A stretch of 64,000 nucleotides of DNA. Source: Shinisaurus crocodilurus. Its lineage: Eukaryota; Chordata; Lepidosauria; Squamata; Shinisauridae. This document shows, one piece after another, positions 34,261 through 44,900 of the stretch (position 1 is its first letter; every line of letters starts with the position of its first letter). Made by a program: the position numbers and the translations under genes. Under the pieces are notes generated by a model. The model saw only the letters and a list, made by a program, of their open reading frames with translations. It had not been told where the DNA came from and ran no database searches. Location: the NCBI GenBank assembly GCA_021292165.1, contig CM037879.1, forward strand, positions 247,195,797 to 247,259,796. The letters are read 5' to 3'.

Positions 34261-35194
34261 TCCCCCAGTTATCCCTTGGCTCTGGGCAGGCCTGGAACAA
34301 GGGATAGATATTAAGCATCGATCCCTTGTTCCCCTTACTCAGGGTGGCCTGCCTCTAGCGCTCTGCCAGCGCCTGCCGCTCAACATTGGTACACTTTGCC
34401 CCCCAGAACTCCCCCCACTATCTCCATTAGATAGACACATGCCCCTTTGCTTCCGTCGATCAGGCGGGAACCCACCCCCACCCCTCCCTTGCCCTAACAA
34501 TCAGAGGGAAGGGCCCCTGCCCTCGTGCCACCCTGAGTGGCTCCCACAAAGGGACAACCCACTTTGGCGTCGTCCCCTTTGGAGACGTCGCCGCCCCACT
34601 CTGGGCTGGCAGATGAAGGCCTGCGGAGTGCCAGGCAAGCCAGGTGGCAGGTGCTACCAATCAGGCAGGCGGGGTGTGTGTTGCCCTCCTCCTGACGGCA
34701 GTAGAGCTTCCTCCCAGGGAAGGAGCCCCAATCCAGCCAGCAACAGCGTTGGCCAAGGCAGGCAGGTAGACCACCAGATGGTAAGGCAGCTGGCAAGATG
34801 GTAGAGAGGCTGGCTGGAAGGTAGAGTGGCTGGCAGGATGGTACAGCCAGCTCAGGTCTCCTCAACTGTCAGGCGTCAGTTGGAACTCAGTTACTTCTGC
34901 TTGCCATATACAAAGCTCCAGGAAGGAAGGTGGGTAGGCGTGTGTCCTTCTGTGCGACTCCAAGCGCGCCTCCAAGTGCGACGCTAAGTGCGCACTTAGC
35001 GTCGCACTTTGCGCGACGCCGAGGCGCGTGCAGAGGCGCTGCCTCTGGCAGCCCCGCCCTTAGTACCTGGGGAGGAAGTAGTGGCCGTTGGTCAGGCTGA
35101 TGTCAGACAGGTGGGGGAGGAGGCACAGCAAGCCGGCTCCAGCAGATGATCCCCACCCAATCACTCCGACCACTGCCTCTGGCAGCCCCGCTAT
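34261..35194 (-). repeat. GC-rich probable L2 5' region with a 36-bp palindrome
   Basis: Upstream of the L2 start codon the sequence is markedly GC-rich and CpG-rich, consistent with a LINE 5'UTR. It includes a perfect 36-bp palindrome at 34974-35009 (half site AAGTGCGACGCTAAGTGC), AGGCTGGCTGGAAGGTAGAG-type repeats near 34790-34850, and a 19-bp direct repeat CTGCCTCTGGCAGCCCCGC at 35039-35057 and 35173-35191. The second copy marks roughly where gypsy gag resumes. Confidence 0.55.
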
Positions 35195-35897
35195 ACACAG
35201 ACTCCTTATACAGGTCATATGTTATGGGCTCCTCTGAGGTAAAACTGTGAAATACCTCAGCCAGTTCTGCTTTTATTAAACAGGGTAGAAACTTCATGAA
35301 CTCACTCTTAGGTATTCCCCAACCCTGAGCAGTTCTTTCAAAGTTGGAAAAGAAAGTCTCTGGGTTTTCCCTAGGCACAGAACTGGCAAAATCAAGAGGG
35401 CAAATTTTTCTTGTTTTTGAGATTTCAATTTGTTCCGCCTTCCATCTTTCCTCAGATCTTAATTTTTCTCGTTCTGATAACAGTCTTTCTGCCCCCAACT
35501 GCCTATCTTTTTCTCTCTGTTCCATTTCCAAAATTCTCCCTTTTCTCTTTCCTCAGCCTGTATTCTCAATTTTTCTGCCTCTAATTGGCGATCCTTCTCT
35601 TTGTTCAATCTCCAAAATTCTCTCTTTCTCTCTTTGCTCAGCCTGTATCCTCAACTCTTCTGCCTCCAATTCCATCTCTTTCCCCCTTAATCTGTTCTGT
35701 TTCCTCGGGATTTCTAAATAATTGGGATCTGCTGCACCTGGATTAGGATTTCTTTCAAATATTGCCTCAGGTTCTTGTGCTGGATATTTAATCAACACCA
35801 CTTTTAATTCCTCCACAGTTTTTCCCTCATAATGTAACTTCAATTGTTTACATTTCTCAATAAGAGCCTCTTTCTTCATTGTCCAAATGTCTGCCAT
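35195..35897 (-). pseudogene. Gypsy gag remnant with coiled coil and SCAN-like capsid segment
   Basis: The minus-strand ORF starts MADIWTMKKEALIEKCKQLK at 35897 with a SAP-like or helical N-terminus, runs through a highly charged Glu/Arg-rich coiled coil (about residues 60-150 across a frameshift near 35550), and reaches FFSNFERTAQGWGIPKSEFM, KFLPCLIKAELAEVF and LYKESV near 35220. This last block resembles the SCAN domain or capsid of Gmr1-type gypsy elements, from which vertebrate SCAN domains are thought to derive. Downstream coding is cut by the L2 insertion. Gag would form the particle. The copy is broken by at least one frameshift. Confidence 0.75.
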
Positions 35898-35949
35898 GTT
35901 GTCTTGTTATTATCTCTTCTGCTTTGTTTCAATACTCTTCACACAAATG

Positions 35950-36570
35950 AGCTATTGAGCCTTAATTATAGGGATGCATTCCAGTATAACTTTAGTACAG
36001 ATTTTGACCGGTACAATAAGCACAGCTTCCACACAGGCTGCTTCAAATAACAAAGAAAAGTTTATTTTAAAATACAACAAGTTCTGGAAATAAGTTTTAT
36101 GTGTAAGTTTCAGTTAATCCTAAGTAATGTACTATCTTACCCTAGAACCAATCCTCCCTCAACAACTGTTCCCAATATCAGTCCCTGCACTCAGTAGCTA
36201 AATTCTTAACAATCCTAATATAATCGCTCAACTTTCTCATCAGCTTCACAGACTCCCAAACAGCATTTCACATTTCACACACTCCTCTCACTCCTGCACT
36301 CTCTTCACAAATCCCCACAAAAACCCTGCCTGAGCAGCACCACCCACTGTTTATATAACACAGGCTTTACTTCCCTTCTCACTCTCCCAGCCAATCATAT
36401 CACATATGTAAATACACTATCCTTCCTGCCCATCCTTTCTCACTTGTCCAGATACAGCAGGAATACATACTTAATACACAAACACGTTATACTTACCACC
36501 TATACACTTTAAATTTAAACCCAAATAACATAACTTCACACACACACCCTGCCCATTACCCACCCCAGGT
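35950..36570 (-). mobile_element. Probable 5' LTR and leader of the gypsy element
   Basis: Upstream of gag on the minus strand are a TATA-like GTTATATAAACAGTGG near 36360-36345, a polyadenylation-like AAAATAAAC near 36070, and an A/G-rich leader to the ATG at 35897. Spacing fits an LTR of about 600 bp. Exact ends and target duplication were not found. Confidence 0.5.
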
Positions 36571-37092
36571 TCCCCCTTGCCGCTCCCACGTAACTGCAGT
36601 CATCCACAGTTGTGAAAGGGTGACAAGAATTTTTTTAAAAATAGCAATTAATTGCAAAAATTAGGGGGGACCAATTTTTTAAAAATACTTGCCAACCACG
36701 GGCAGCCCGTCCAAAGTACTGCTGGAGCACTGTGGGGCACCTGCTCATAGCTGTCAAAAGGGGACTGCGATAGTGAGCTTGACAGCCAGCTTTTGCAGTG
36801 CTGAATATTTTTTTTTAAAGTGACACAAAAGCTGCAAACGGCTCACGATTGCAGCAGGGACAGGGGGACACCTCGGTCCTCCCACAGTGTCCCCTGGGAT
36901 AACTGCAGGAGGATCAAGGGGGAGGAGGGGGCTTGCTACCTATGATGTGCCCAGTCATCTGTTGGGCGCATTGGGAGTAGGATGGCTTATTGTGTCGTAA
37001 GAACCCGCCCAATAATATTTTGCAGTGTTTCACAGTTTTGATAGAATGTAGTCATATCCTGTCACACATAAAACAGGTTGCCTCTGTGTTAT
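36571..37092. other. Intergenic/intronic sequence, no feature recognised
   Basis: Includes short GC-rich MITE-like pieces (for example around 36960-37010). No clear element ends. Confidence 0.35.
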
Positions 37093-37245
37093 AAATAGGC
37101 TCGAAAAAATTCTTTTACTATCTCGTGAGTATTCTGTGGGCTGGTGTGAGACGTCCTAACGACACAGGACTGTGTCATTAGGACATCTCATGCCAGCTCA
37201 CAGAATACTTACGAGATAGTCAAAGAAATTTTTTTGAGCCTATTT
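37093..37245. mobile_element. 153-bp near-perfect hairpin MITE
   Basis: The left arm AAATAGGCTCGAAAAAATTC continues through ACTATCTCGTGAGTATTCTG, GGCTGGTGTGAGACGTCCTA and ACGACACAG. The right arm is its inverted repeat, ending GAGCCTATTT. Arms of about 74 bp with few mismatches and almost no loop. No target duplication is obvious. Confidence 0.82.
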
Positions 37246-37253
37246 GGAAAAAC

Positions 37254-37497
37254 TTATTTATTTATTTATTTATTACAATTATACCCCCGCCTTTTTTCCT
37301 GCAAGGAACCCAAGGCGGCTTACATAATCCTCCTCCTCCTCTCCATTTTATCTTCACAACAACCCTGTGAGGTAGGTTAGGCTGAGAGTCAGTGACTGGC
37401 CCAAAGTCACCCAGTGAGTTTCATGGCTGAGCGGGGACTAGAACCCGGATCTCCCGAGTCCCAGTCCAACACTCTCACCACTACGCCACATTGGCCC
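37254..37497 (-). mobile_element. tRNA-derived CORE/MIR-like SINE, copy 1
   Basis: On the minus strand the 5' end has a pol III A box (TGGCGTAGTGGTGAGAGTG) and B box (GGTTCTAGTCC). A CORE-like body follows (GGGCCAGTCACTGACTCTCA, ACCTACCTCACAGGGTTGTT), then CGCCTTGGGTTCCTTGCAGG, GGCGGGGGTATAA and a TAAATAAATAAATAA tail. The order matches MIR-type amniote SINEs. Confidence 0.87.
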
Positions 37498-37590
37498 CCG
37501 ACGATGGTGTAAACCAAAACACGTTGGGCAATAAAACTTTTTAACTGGCACCTGATACTCCTTTCTCTTTTGTTTCATTTATAAAACCCT
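37493..37590 (+). mobile_element. Penelope-like 3' fragment with hammerhead-like core
   Basis: CGACGATGGTGTAAACCAAA and ACACGTTGGGC, then AATAAAACTTTTTAACTGG, resemble the 3' tail of Penelope-like elements, whose ends often carry a GAAACGCGTTGGG motif. The core is mutated relative to an active hammerhead. The SINE on its left truncates it. Confidence 0.4.
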
Positions 37591-37689
37591 CCAACCTCCT
37601 CCCGCCCTGCCTGGCTCTTGCTGGCAGGGCCTTGGATAGACAGAGGGCTCTGTCTTATCAACCAGAAATCACATATGATTGTGCTTTTA

Positions 37690-38130
37690 GGGCACAATCC
37701 AATTGAGATGCCCATAAAGCCCCAAATTTAGGATTATGGGCATCCTATGCAGAGCAGAAGGAGCAACAAAGACAATTGTCACCTCCCGTCCCTCCCACTG
37801 CATTTTTGCTAGATGGCCATGCCAGTTCCATCCATCTAGCTTGGGTGTTTTGGAGGAGGCTGGAGCACTGTCAGGATAGCTTGTATCCTGGCTGCTTCAG
37901 TCTCCTCACCTCCCTGCCCCCTTTAGGCCCTCTCTGAGGTCATTTTTCCAATCTCGGAGAGCAGCCGGAGTGGTTCTTTCTGCGCCAGCTGTGGAGGGGT
38001 GGGGAAGGGGGGTTGGAGCTCCAATCCCCAGCTCCAAGGTCAGAGCACTGTCTCTGACCTCAAATGCTGGAAATCTGAACAACCATATCCCCCCCCCCCC
38101 GACGATGTCTAGGGGCCATAGGATCGTGCC
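37690..38130 (-). mobile_element. Harbinger-like MITE, inverted relative of 11636-12075
   Basis: The ends GGGCACAATCC and GGATCGTGCC are inverted repeats. TTA/TTT flanks them. The interior shares, in reverse order, the GGATAGCTTGTATCC palindrome, the GATGGCCATGCCAGTTCCAT and CTAGC blocks, the C-run and GACGATGTCTAGGGGCCAT with element B. Confidence 0.65.
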
Positions 38131-38139
38131 TTTGATGTC

Positions 38140-38335
38140 TTAAAGCAGCCTTCCCCAATGTCTTTCATGCCATTGAGAAAGGATGTCTTAAAGCAGCCTT
38201 CCTCAATGTAGTCCAAGAGCCAGATGTGTTGGACTACAACTTCCTACATCCCCATCCAGCATGTCCAATGGCCAGGAGTGCTGGGAATAATTGTATTTCA
38301 AAACATCTGGAGGGCACTAGGTTGGGGGAGGCTGT
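38140..38335. mobile_element. Fold-back MITE with a duplicated left end
   Basis: AAAGCAGCCTTCCCCAATGT is repeated about 40 bp later as AAAGCAGCCTTCCTCAATGT. The right arm reads ACATCTGGAGGGCACTAGGT and ends GGAGGCTGTCTTAAAG. Same palindromic family as 10334-10465. Confidence 0.6.
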
Positions 38336-38515
38336 CTTAAAGTGCTTAAATGTAACCAAAACAGCTGCCGTGTTGATAATTTTATTCAGATTAGATTTAC
38401 ATCTAATTTAAGGAATTAGCTACCTGAAAGCTTTTAGAATTTAAATGCTTGAAAAGAGGTTTACTTTAAAAAAAAAATACTGAGAGAGGGTTTCGTACAT
38501 CAATGGTTCTTCTTA

Positions 38516-38757
38516 TCTTTATTTATTTATTTATTTATTATATTTATACCCCGCCTTTTTTCCTGCAAGGAACCCAAGGCGGCGTACATAATCCTCCTCC
38601 TGCTCCTCTCCATTTTACCCTCACAACAACCCTGTGAGGTAGGTTAGGCTGAGAGTCAGTGACTGGCCCAAAGTCACCCAGTGAGTTTCATGGCTGAGCG
38701 GGGACTAGAACCCGGATCTCCCGAGTCCCAGTCCAACACTCTCACCACTACGCCACC
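38516..38757 (-). mobile_element. tRNA-derived CORE/MIR-like SINE, copy 2
   Basis: Same body as 37254-37497 with few differences (both carry GGCTGAGAGTCAGTGACTGG and GAACCCGGATCTCCCGAGTC on the plus strand). Only about 1 kb separates the two, in the same orientation. The tail is (TTTA)n at the left. Confidence 0.87.
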
Positions 38758-39503
38758 CTGATTTTTTTCTTTTAAAAAACCTGCATATTAAGCTTGTGTA
38801 ACTAATATTTTTAAAATATTCTGGGTGAAGTAGTTTGCTAGAGCATCTATCTTTAATACTTTCAATGAAAGCACAACAGTGATTCTAGTCTCCAATGGAA
38901 AAAAAAACCTCCTTTGTTACCCAAATACAAGGCAATTCTCAAGGACAAAATGATTGAGATTCAAGAAAAGAGAAATCTTCTATTTAGATTTATCATTATA
39001 ATCAGAGGTCAGCCACATATTGAGCTCAAAGAGGTATTTGGGTTCGCATGAGTTTTCAGCTCTCCAAATAACCCTCTTCAGTTGAGATGGAATCATGTTC
39101 TCTGTTCCCTTACAAAAGACAAATCAAAAGTCAGCTATGCCCTAGGACCCCCACCCTCACTGTTTTCTTTTTACTCTTGTGTGAAACATGAATATAACAC
39201 TCTGCTGAATTCTTGCATAAAATTTGTAGTTCTCTGAGGATTATTTCCCAGTCTGTGTAGGCTTCTAAATGTCATGGAATATGACTCTAAGCAAAAAAGC
39301 ATGTGCACACACACAAGGGAAATGTACAGATGTGTTGCAGCAGCACACACCACACACAAAAAAGATAATCAAAATGTTTCCTTTAAAAATGCCCTGACCA
39401 TTGGGAAGGACTGTAAATGTTACTTATCACATGGAATAGTTCCTAGTGTTATATTTGAACACATAAGCCCTATTCACTCATTCTCCAGGAGAAGAATCTA
39501 AGG
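38758..39503. other. Intronic sequence, no feature recognised
   Basis: AT-rich with short CA tracts near 39305-39355. No exon recognised. Confidence 0.4.
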
Positions 39504-39508
39504 GTAGA

Positions 39509-40311
39509 TGTGGAGAGAAAGCCTGACAAAGATACACTTTGCTCCATTCCACCTGCATAATCCCTGCCCAGGGCAGGAGAGCTCAGTCTGAGACACACAT
39601 CTGCATTCCGATGGGTTTCACCAAACACTCTCAATGAGCTGCCAAGTCTGGGACACACACATTTACATTTGGATGGTTTTCCCCAGACACCCTCAATGGG
39701 TTGTCAAGTACCCGCAATCACCTTTCCAAGCACCCTTGAGGGTCCATGGAAAAAGTGGCCCCAAAACCTCAGCACCCTTCCCACCTGGCCAAACCGGTTT
39801 GTCCTGTCAGGAGAGGGAGGGGTCAGGGGATCAAGGGGGGCGAGCGAGGGGGTAAAAGAAGCAGCCAAGGCTTCTGAAGGTTGTTCGGAGCAAGGTGCCG
39901 CAGAGCACAGAACGGGACCTTGGCTCAGGCCAGTCCGAACACTCAACCCCCAAGCGGAGCACCTGGGTATATCGCTGTAAGTTTGTTCAGTTTCTAGTGT
40001 TAGACTAGGTTAGAATCTCCAGTGTTAGCTAGACTAGCGTATAATCTTTGTTGTTTTGTAGCTCTGAGTGTGTGCAATAGAACGCTTCCTTTTCTGCTAG
40101 TTTCACTTTCCCTTATCTCCCTTTTCAATTTGTATTTGTTTACTATAAAATAAAGGTACTTTCATTTTTGCCTAGAAGTAGTTTTGCTTTGACTTGGTGC
40201 TAGATTCCAGTGTTTATTACTGATCTAAATCGGGACTTGCAGACAGAGCGCTGTCAAAATAGCCGCGGAAGCTCGTGCTTTGCAGGAACGGACCGGCGGC
40301 GGTCCTTCACA
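39509..40311 (+). mobile_element. Solo LTR 2 (803 bp), duplication GTAGA/ATAGA
   Basis: Starts TGTGGAGAGAAAGCCTGAC and ends GGTCCTTCACA. GTAGA (39504-39508) and ATAGA (40312-40316) flank it, a 5-bp duplication with one change. A poly(A) signal-like ATAAAATAAAGG lies near 40146. Start and end resemble solo LTR 1. No internal region adjoins. Confidence 0.8.
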
Positions 40312-40316
40312 ATAGA

Positions 40317-41040
40317 GAATGGGACAGTAGAACTACACTGCTTGTATCCAGCCCCAATGTCCTCTATGACACTGGTCATGCACCCTGGATGTTGTTGGTG
40401 CGGACATCTGAATATGGAAAATCTATGCAGGAGGCCAATGCCACACAGGACACTGGGGTCAGGGCCAGCAATACTGTCCCACTGCCCTCTTCTCCCTGCT
40501 TAGGTCCTACAAGTGGAAAATAAGTGAATAGGGCTATGCAGTGGTTAGAACAAGAACATATTGAAATAGCCACACTGAAGGTAGAAGAGAGAACTTGCAG
40601 CAGGAAAAGTTAGAAGGGCAGAATCTGGAAGTCTGAAACATGCATCTCCTCTTATACTTATGCTACTGATAAGCAGTTGACGCTCCACAGTCCAAATCTG
40701 ACTCTTCTAGTTCCAACAAGGAAGCAAGATGGATTATGTGGGGCAAACAGCAATGGTGATCAAAGGGGAGTGGGGAGTCCACTGGAGAGTCAGTCTGCCA
40801 TCCTCTGCCACCTCTTTAAAGTGGCCCTTCAGTAAAATGAGTATCTGACCTGTGTCAAACACATTAGATCCTCAACAGGTACATTACTGGCTATCTCACT
40901 GTTTAACAGGACAGCAAACAAATGCCATGGATTTGTCCCTGCACATCACATATGTTCTACCCAGCTCTCAGTTTATACCCTTGTACTATAATCTAGTGAT
41001 GCCAAGTTCTCCTGAGACTGTCTTAAAAATGAACTTCTGG
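40317..41040. other. Intronic sequence, no feature recognised
   Basis: No exon or repeat end recognised between the LTR and the CR1 fragment. Confidence 0.4.
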
Positions 41041-41355
41041 TGTTCTTCAGAGAACATAAGAAGAGCCATGCTGGATCAGACCAAGGGTCCATCTAGCCCA
41101 GCATTCTTTTCACACAGTGGCCAACCAGCTGCCCATGGGTCCCACAAGCAGGCCATGAGTGCAACAGCACCTTCCTGCCCCTGTTCCCCAGCAACTGGAG
41201 TACATAGGCATACTGCCTCTGATACTGCAAGAAACATATAGCCAATCAGGACTAGTAGCCATTGACAGCCTTCATCATCATGAATTTGTCCAACCCCCTT
41301 TTAAAGCCATCCAAACTGGCGGTCATCACCACATCCTGTGGAAGTGAATTCAAGC
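41041..41355 (-). mobile_element. CR1 LINE 3' end
   Basis: On the minus strand the fragment ends ...TCTGATCCAGCATGGCTCTTC and TTATGTTCTC, the standard CR1 3' terminus. Upstream parts include CATGAATTTGTCCAACCCCC (plus-strand reading). It is 5'-truncated at about 41355, where it abuts DIRS sequence. Confidence 0.82.
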
Positions 41356-42965
41356 AGAGCCCCAGCTCATCCAGCAGATAAAGGGTGTCTGTCAGTGCAT
41401 GTTGAAGTTCGGACTCTGATGACGCTACGACCAGCCAGTTGTCGAGATAGGGGAAGATGGTGATTCCCTTTGCCCAAAGGCTGGTACACACGATAGCCAT
41501 GCACTTCGTGAAAACCCTGGGTGCAGTGGAGAGGCCGAAAGGTAGGACCACGAACTAGTAAGTATTTTCTCTGACTTGAAACCGAAGGTACTTCTGACTG
41601 TCCTCGTGGATTGTGATGTGGAAATACGCATCCTTGAGGTGGATGGATGCAAACCAATCAGTCCTGCAGAGTAAAGGCAAGATCGATTGGAGTGTGACCA
41701 TTCGGAACCACTAGGGTGAAATGAAGAGGTTGACAATCCGAAGGTCCAAAATCGGCCTGAGTCCTCCGTCTTTTTTTGGTACTGTAAAGTCCCTGGAATA
41801 AAGACTGTCCTCCAGGTTCTCTTTGGGAACTGGTTGTATTGCTCCAGTTTGGAGGAGAGAGGATACCTCTTCCAGCAGCGCTGGTGTTGGCTTAGTTGTC
41901 TTGATAGCGAGAAAAGGAGGGAGGACTCGGAACTCAATTTGATAGCTGTGCCGAATGATGTTTAACACCCACCGATCCGTAGTGATGTTTTGCCAGGATC
42001 GATGGTGCTGACACAGCCATGAGCTGAAGATTGTCATTGGAGATGGTGAAGCGATGGTGGTCGGGCGAGCAGGGAAGTCAAAGACGCTGTTTTCCAAAGT
42101 TGCCTCCTTTTCTGGAGCCCCAGTACCGTTGCTGGTTAAAAGTACGCTGCAGTGCCTGGGGCTGCTGTCCACGAGGTCGACAATTTCCCTCTCTAGACGG
42201 CCGTGAAGATGGGTACGGTGTCGAAGAATATGGAAACCTAACCCAGCGTTGTGGCTTGTAAGTTGTTTGTTGCGACACTGGAGCCAGGCCCATCTTTTTG
42301 GCATTTAATTGTCAGAGGGCTTCGATCCTAGTCTTTGTGTCTATTCCCAAATTTGTAGATCTCAGTCATGCATGTCTTTGAAGCGCTTCAGAGCCAATCA
42401 TGGAACGTGCATGTCTGTCCACTTGATGTTGACCGGTATTCATCTGCAAGGCAGCCATGCTCGTTGCTTATTTCTGGAAGACGTGAGCCAACTCATGTTT
42501 CTCATCTGGCAGATAATCGCATAGATCTCCCAATTTCTCAGTGAGAAACATTTGATACCTAGCCATCATTGCCTGGTAGTTAGAGATCTTAAGTCCCAGC
42601 AAACTCAACTAATAGATTCTACGTCCGTAGGAATCTAAGTGCTTCCCTTCTTTATCTGCTGGGGTGCTATGCTGTCTTCCCCCATGAGATTGGGCAGATT
42701 GCACTATAATCGAGTTTGGGGTCAGATGAGAAAAAATAAATTTTGCATTCTCCTCTCTCACCCTGTACATGGCTTCAAGCTTCCAGGCCATTGGTTGAGT
42801 GGTTGCTGGAGCTTCCCACATCTCTTGAACCGTTTCCAGCATCGTTGGTAAGAATGGGATCAGTGTTTGAGATGTCTGGGTGGTGCGGATGATATCAAAG
42901 ATTGGGACTTTCACTTTAGGCTCTTCAGTGTTCGATTCAACCCCTTCGATCCAACCTTGGCTCAC
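41356..42965 (-). mobile_element. DIRS-type retrotransposon fragment 1 (gag and reverse transcriptase)
   Basis: Minus-strand frames give a gag-like segment (42965-42609), then WQNITTDRWVLNIIRHSYQI near 42000 and FTVPKKDGGLRPILDLRIVN near 41730, the N-terminal RT region of DIRS elements. VLPFGLSTAPRVFTKCMAIV and IFPYLDNWLVVASS near 41450 hold the catalytic region, with DN in place of DD at the YLDD box. Frames shift several times. The recombinase and terminal repeats are missing here, cut off by CR1 at 41355. A second, longer DIRS copy is at 56826-60048. Confidence 0.85.
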
Positions 42966-43017
42966 TATACTGGTGTTTCAACCCAGCAAGATTATGCAGT
43001 ATCAGTAAGAACACTGT

Positions 43018-43386
43018 GGGCAGTATCCAACAGGGCATTTACACCCCTGCCAATTCCCTTCCATCCCGCCAATTCTGTTGTGCAAGTGGCCCCCCACTGC
43101 TTGCGCAACAGTGATTTAGTGCTTCCAAGGGAACCCGAAAAGAGCAGAAACACTTGTCTCTGGAACAGGTCAGGTCAGCAGAGCTTGCATAAGGGAGCTC
43201 CACTGACCTGTCCTGATCCAGAAACAACTGTTTCTGCTTGTTTCAGCACTTCTGATAGGAAGCAGTAAATCTCCATTGCAGAAGTGGTGGGTTCCACTTA
43301 TGCAATGGAATCAGAGCAGGACCCACCACTTGTGGAAGGGAATCAGCGGGGGTGGGTGGGTAAGTGCCCCATTAGATGCTGCCCTG
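43018..43386. mobile_element. MITE with 20-bp TIR (GGGCAGTATCCAACAGGGCA)
   Basis: The right end TGCCCCATTAGATGCTGCCC is the inverted counterpart with four mismatches. The interior has a second inverted pair around AGCAGAAACACTTGTCTCTG and its mirror ending TTTCTGCTT. Superfamily not determined. Confidence 0.7.
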
Positions 43387-43399
43387 AAAATATTAAAGA

Positions 43400-44130
43400 A
43401 ATTAAAATGTCAAGCATTATAGAGCTGTATGGAAGTCATAACTACCCTGGCCATTTCTCCATTCCAGAGATCCACCAGTGCTTCAACAGAATCGCTTGCC
43501 AAGGTGACAGGAAAATCCACAAGAGCCATCAGAAAACCCACTGGATCCATCAGTCTCCTGGGATGGACCATCTTAATTGGCCCCCCGCCCTGCAGAGGCT
43601 ATGAGTTCCAGCAAGTCTAAACCGCACCAGGTAGTGATCTATCCATTACAATGGAACTACGGTATAGAAAGTTCCTCCACCTCAAATTACCATCATCCCA
43701 TCCTACACAGAAAACCAGATATAAAGTGTGCCCTGCCAAATGAATGGAGCCAGATACTAACATGGACAGACCCATGGATGCCATGGAGGCCATGAAGTCC
43801 TGAGTCACTCCCAACAAGGAGGCCTCAGGATGTATGTTGAAGTCTCCTGGCACAACAAGATGTGAAGTCCAGCAACAACCCGAGACTACCTCAGTTAGCT
43901 CAGGAAGAGAGACTGTTGAGCAGTGGGGCAGGCAGTACACCAACAGAATTCCTATTCTGTCCTGAACACCCACCTTCAGATACAGACACTTGGAACTGGA
44001 AGACTGTGGGATGGAGCACCTGGACAGAGGAATGGAATCATTATAGACCACTGCTATTCCGCCTCCCCTGTTCAATTTCTAGTTATATCAGGTGTGTCCC
44101 GTTCCTGTATATATTCCTGCTGAAGCCAGA
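43400..44130 (-). mobile_element. L2-clade LINE fragment, endonuclease region
   Basis: A minus-strand frame at 44075-43617 reads GGGIAVVYNDSIPLSR, GILLVYCLPHCSTVS, VVPGDFNIHPEASLLG and HLAGHTLYLVF. This matches the endonuclease of the L2 at 34257-33619 (GGGVAVIYRESLVLTR, VLGDFNIHLEAAIMG). It is a separate, more decayed copy without reverse transcriptase. Confidence 0.8.
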
Positions 44131-44898
44131 TAATTGTATCTTATAAAACATGCTGCAGAAAATGTATATTATACAGTCTTGCGAGACTTATTTAATAGTC
44201 TATGCAGAAATGTTACATTCCTGGAATCCCCAAGACTAAATGGAAAAAACTTCAATTGACTTATTTTTCCATAAAAATATAAGAACAATTCATTAAAGGT
44301 TGACAATGTTCTTTCCTCCCCCCCCCCCAATTGTTCCAGCAATTTATTTCACACAGGAAGAGGGCTGTGTTTTGATTATCCTTTCCTATTCAGCAGCTGG
44401 GGGGTTCACTTAGTCAGCTCACTCCCGTTACTGTGGTAACAAGATGACTGCTCTGATATGATCTCATGTGCTTCATGTGTAAAGGGTTCTCAACCTTTGT
44501 CACAGTAAGCCTCCCTAAATCACGAGTTTTTTAAAAAATAACTACCTAAAAAGATCAAAATACAGCATGTCTTTTACATTACAATACTAACAAATAAATC
44601 AGTATGGAAATATAAAGTGCCCACTGAAAAAATTCTTTCACATATGTTCCAAGTTTGTTTAAAGGCAATTACTGCCTTAGATTTACAAGTTTTTAAAATA
44701 TATCAATACATATGAATTCTTTTCTTCAGTAATATTTTCGTACTACATGGGAGTCATGACTGACTTCCCAACCTTTTTTTTTTAACTAAATGCACCCATG
44801 GGGGTGGGGACAACTAATTAGATTGGGAAAGAGGTGTGAGGGTTGTGTTTACCCTTTTCCCTGCACAATTTTGACAATCTAAAACATGCATGCAGACG
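44131..44898. other. Intronic sequence, no feature recognised
   Basis: AT-rich, with a C-run near 44321. No exon seen. Confidence 0.4.
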
Positions 44899-44900
44899 TA

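Noticed and set aside
37254..37497. A tRNA gene on the minus strand
   Set aside because: A and B boxes are present but the acceptor stem does not close. The sequence continues into a SINE body and tail, and a second copy lies at 38516-38757.
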